64,000 nt of DNA from Leifsonia sp. Root227 (GTDB lineage Bacteria; Actinomycetota; Actinomycetes; Actinomycetales; Microbacteriaceae), in assembly GCF_001428745.1 (NCBI RefSeq), contig NZ_LMIO01000002.1, positions 558,001-622,000 on the forward strand. Reading direction: 5' to 3'. Each line of letters starts with the position of its first letter. Position 1 is the first letter of the stretch. The notes under the pieces were generated by a model that saw nothing but the letters and a program-made list of their open reading frames with translations, was not told where the DNA came from and did not search any database. Shown in pieces: positions 63,609 to 64,000 of the stretch. The translations under genes and the position numbers were made by a program.

Positions 63609-64000
63609 CTAGTTCTTCGCGGCGAGAAGCTGGTCGCGCACCTTGCGTCTGATCACCTTGCCGACGATCGAGCGTGGCAGGTCGTCCACCTGGGTGATGT
63701 GCTTCGGCACCTTGTACGCCGTGAGGGTGTCCCTCGCGAACGCGCGGATGGCCGCCTCGTCGAACGATGCGCCCGGCTTCATCACGACCGCTGCGACGAC
63801 ATCCTCGCCCCCGCGCTGGTGCGGGACGCCGACGACGGCCACGTCCGCGACGCCTTCGAACGCCCGCAGCGCGTCCTCGACCTCGGTCGGCGAGACGTTG
63901 AAGCCGCCCGTGACGATGAGCTCCTTGATCCGGTCGACGATGCGCACGAAGCCGTCCTCGTCCATCGTGACGATGTCGCCGGTGCGGAACCAGCCGTCGT
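63609..64000 (-). CDS. AMP-forming acyl-CoA synthetase, C-terminal part
   Basis: About 130 C-terminal residues of an ANL-superfamily adenylate-forming enzyme; the N-terminal part lies beyond the window edge. Visible are [40 protein letters not shown] (hinge Asp and A8 region), [20 protein letters not shown] and the catalytic Lys region in [18 protein letters not shown]. It activates a carboxylic acid, probably fatty, with ATP and CoA. Convergent with the thioesterase, 15 bp away. Confidence 0.93.
   Translation of the reverse strand, partial: DGWFRTGDIVTMDEDGFVRIVDRIKELIVTGGFNVSPTEVEDALRAFEGVADVAVVGVPHQRGGEDVVAAVVMKPGASFDEAAIRAFARDTLTAYKVPKHITQVDDLPRSIVGKVIRRKVRDQLLAAKN

Overview
The window is high-GC actinobacterial chromosome. 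The gene order rpsP-khpA-rimM-trmD, rplS-lepB-rnhB-DUF2469-yraN-comM-dprA-xerC, rpsB-tsf-pyrH-frr-cdsA, GlgE-pathway genes and gatCAB, together with many GTG/TTG starts and DivI1A-type cytoskeletal proteins, points to a Microbacteriaceae-like organism (Leifsonia and relatives). This assignment is an inference from gene content; no rRNA or tRNA gene was seen in the window.

Layout. 1-1.8 kb: a truncated secreted SGNH hydrolase and a GCS2-type glutamate-cysteine ligase (both minus strand). 1.8-6 kb: ribosome and tRNA maturation operon (rpsP, khpA, rimM, trmD), split between rimM and trmD by a divergent GntR/MFS cassette with three evenly spaced GGTATACC operators. 6-10.4 kb: map, a membrane protein, rplS, lepB, rnhB, DUF2469, yraN. 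10.4-16.5 kb: comM, interrupted by a 4,369-bp element carrying a large serine recombinase and phage-derived genes. Joining the flanks at a shared ATCGC restores one uninterrupted comM frame. 16.5-20.2 kb: dprA, xerC and a secreted M23 peptidase, with several tandem-repeat tracts. 20.2-26.3 kb: a sugar porter, then rpsB, tsf, pyrH, frr, cdsA.

26.3-34.5 kb: envelope and cytoskeleton genes, including a DivI1A-repeat protein, a lysozyme-like secreted protein, a CPA1 Na+/H+ antiporter, an AI-2E family permease and a 944-residue coiled-coil protein. That protein has a DivIVA-like N-terminus and about 52 unbroken 11-residue (hendecad) repeats. 34.7-38.4 kb: a membrane protein/lipoprotein chimera, a thioredoxin-TPR protein and an NAD(P)-binding protein. 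38.4-48 kb: alpha-glucan metabolism, with glgE-glgB transcribed divergently from glgP, and glgX-ybaK. 48-52.8 kb: cysteine desulfurase and MnmA (tRNA 2-thiouridine) and NAD-dependent DNA ligase. 52.9-56.1 kb: two exported hydrolases, one with a Tat signal. 56.2-59.5 kb: gatC-gatA-gatB, followed by five short palindromes spaced about 40 bp apart. 59.8-64 kb: a second YbaK-like protein, a DUF2236 protein, an APC permease coupled to a PaaI-type thioesterase, and the C-terminal end of an acyl-CoA synthetase.

Two patterns recur across the window. First, at least eight genes have a TANNNT hexamer exactly 6 nt upstream of ATG/GTG and no Shine-Dalgarno sequence, which suggests leaderless transcription. 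Second, long extragenic inverted repeats close several operons. The strongest candidates for something undescribed are the comM-borne mini-element, which could act as a reversible switch, and the hendecad-repeat filament protein.
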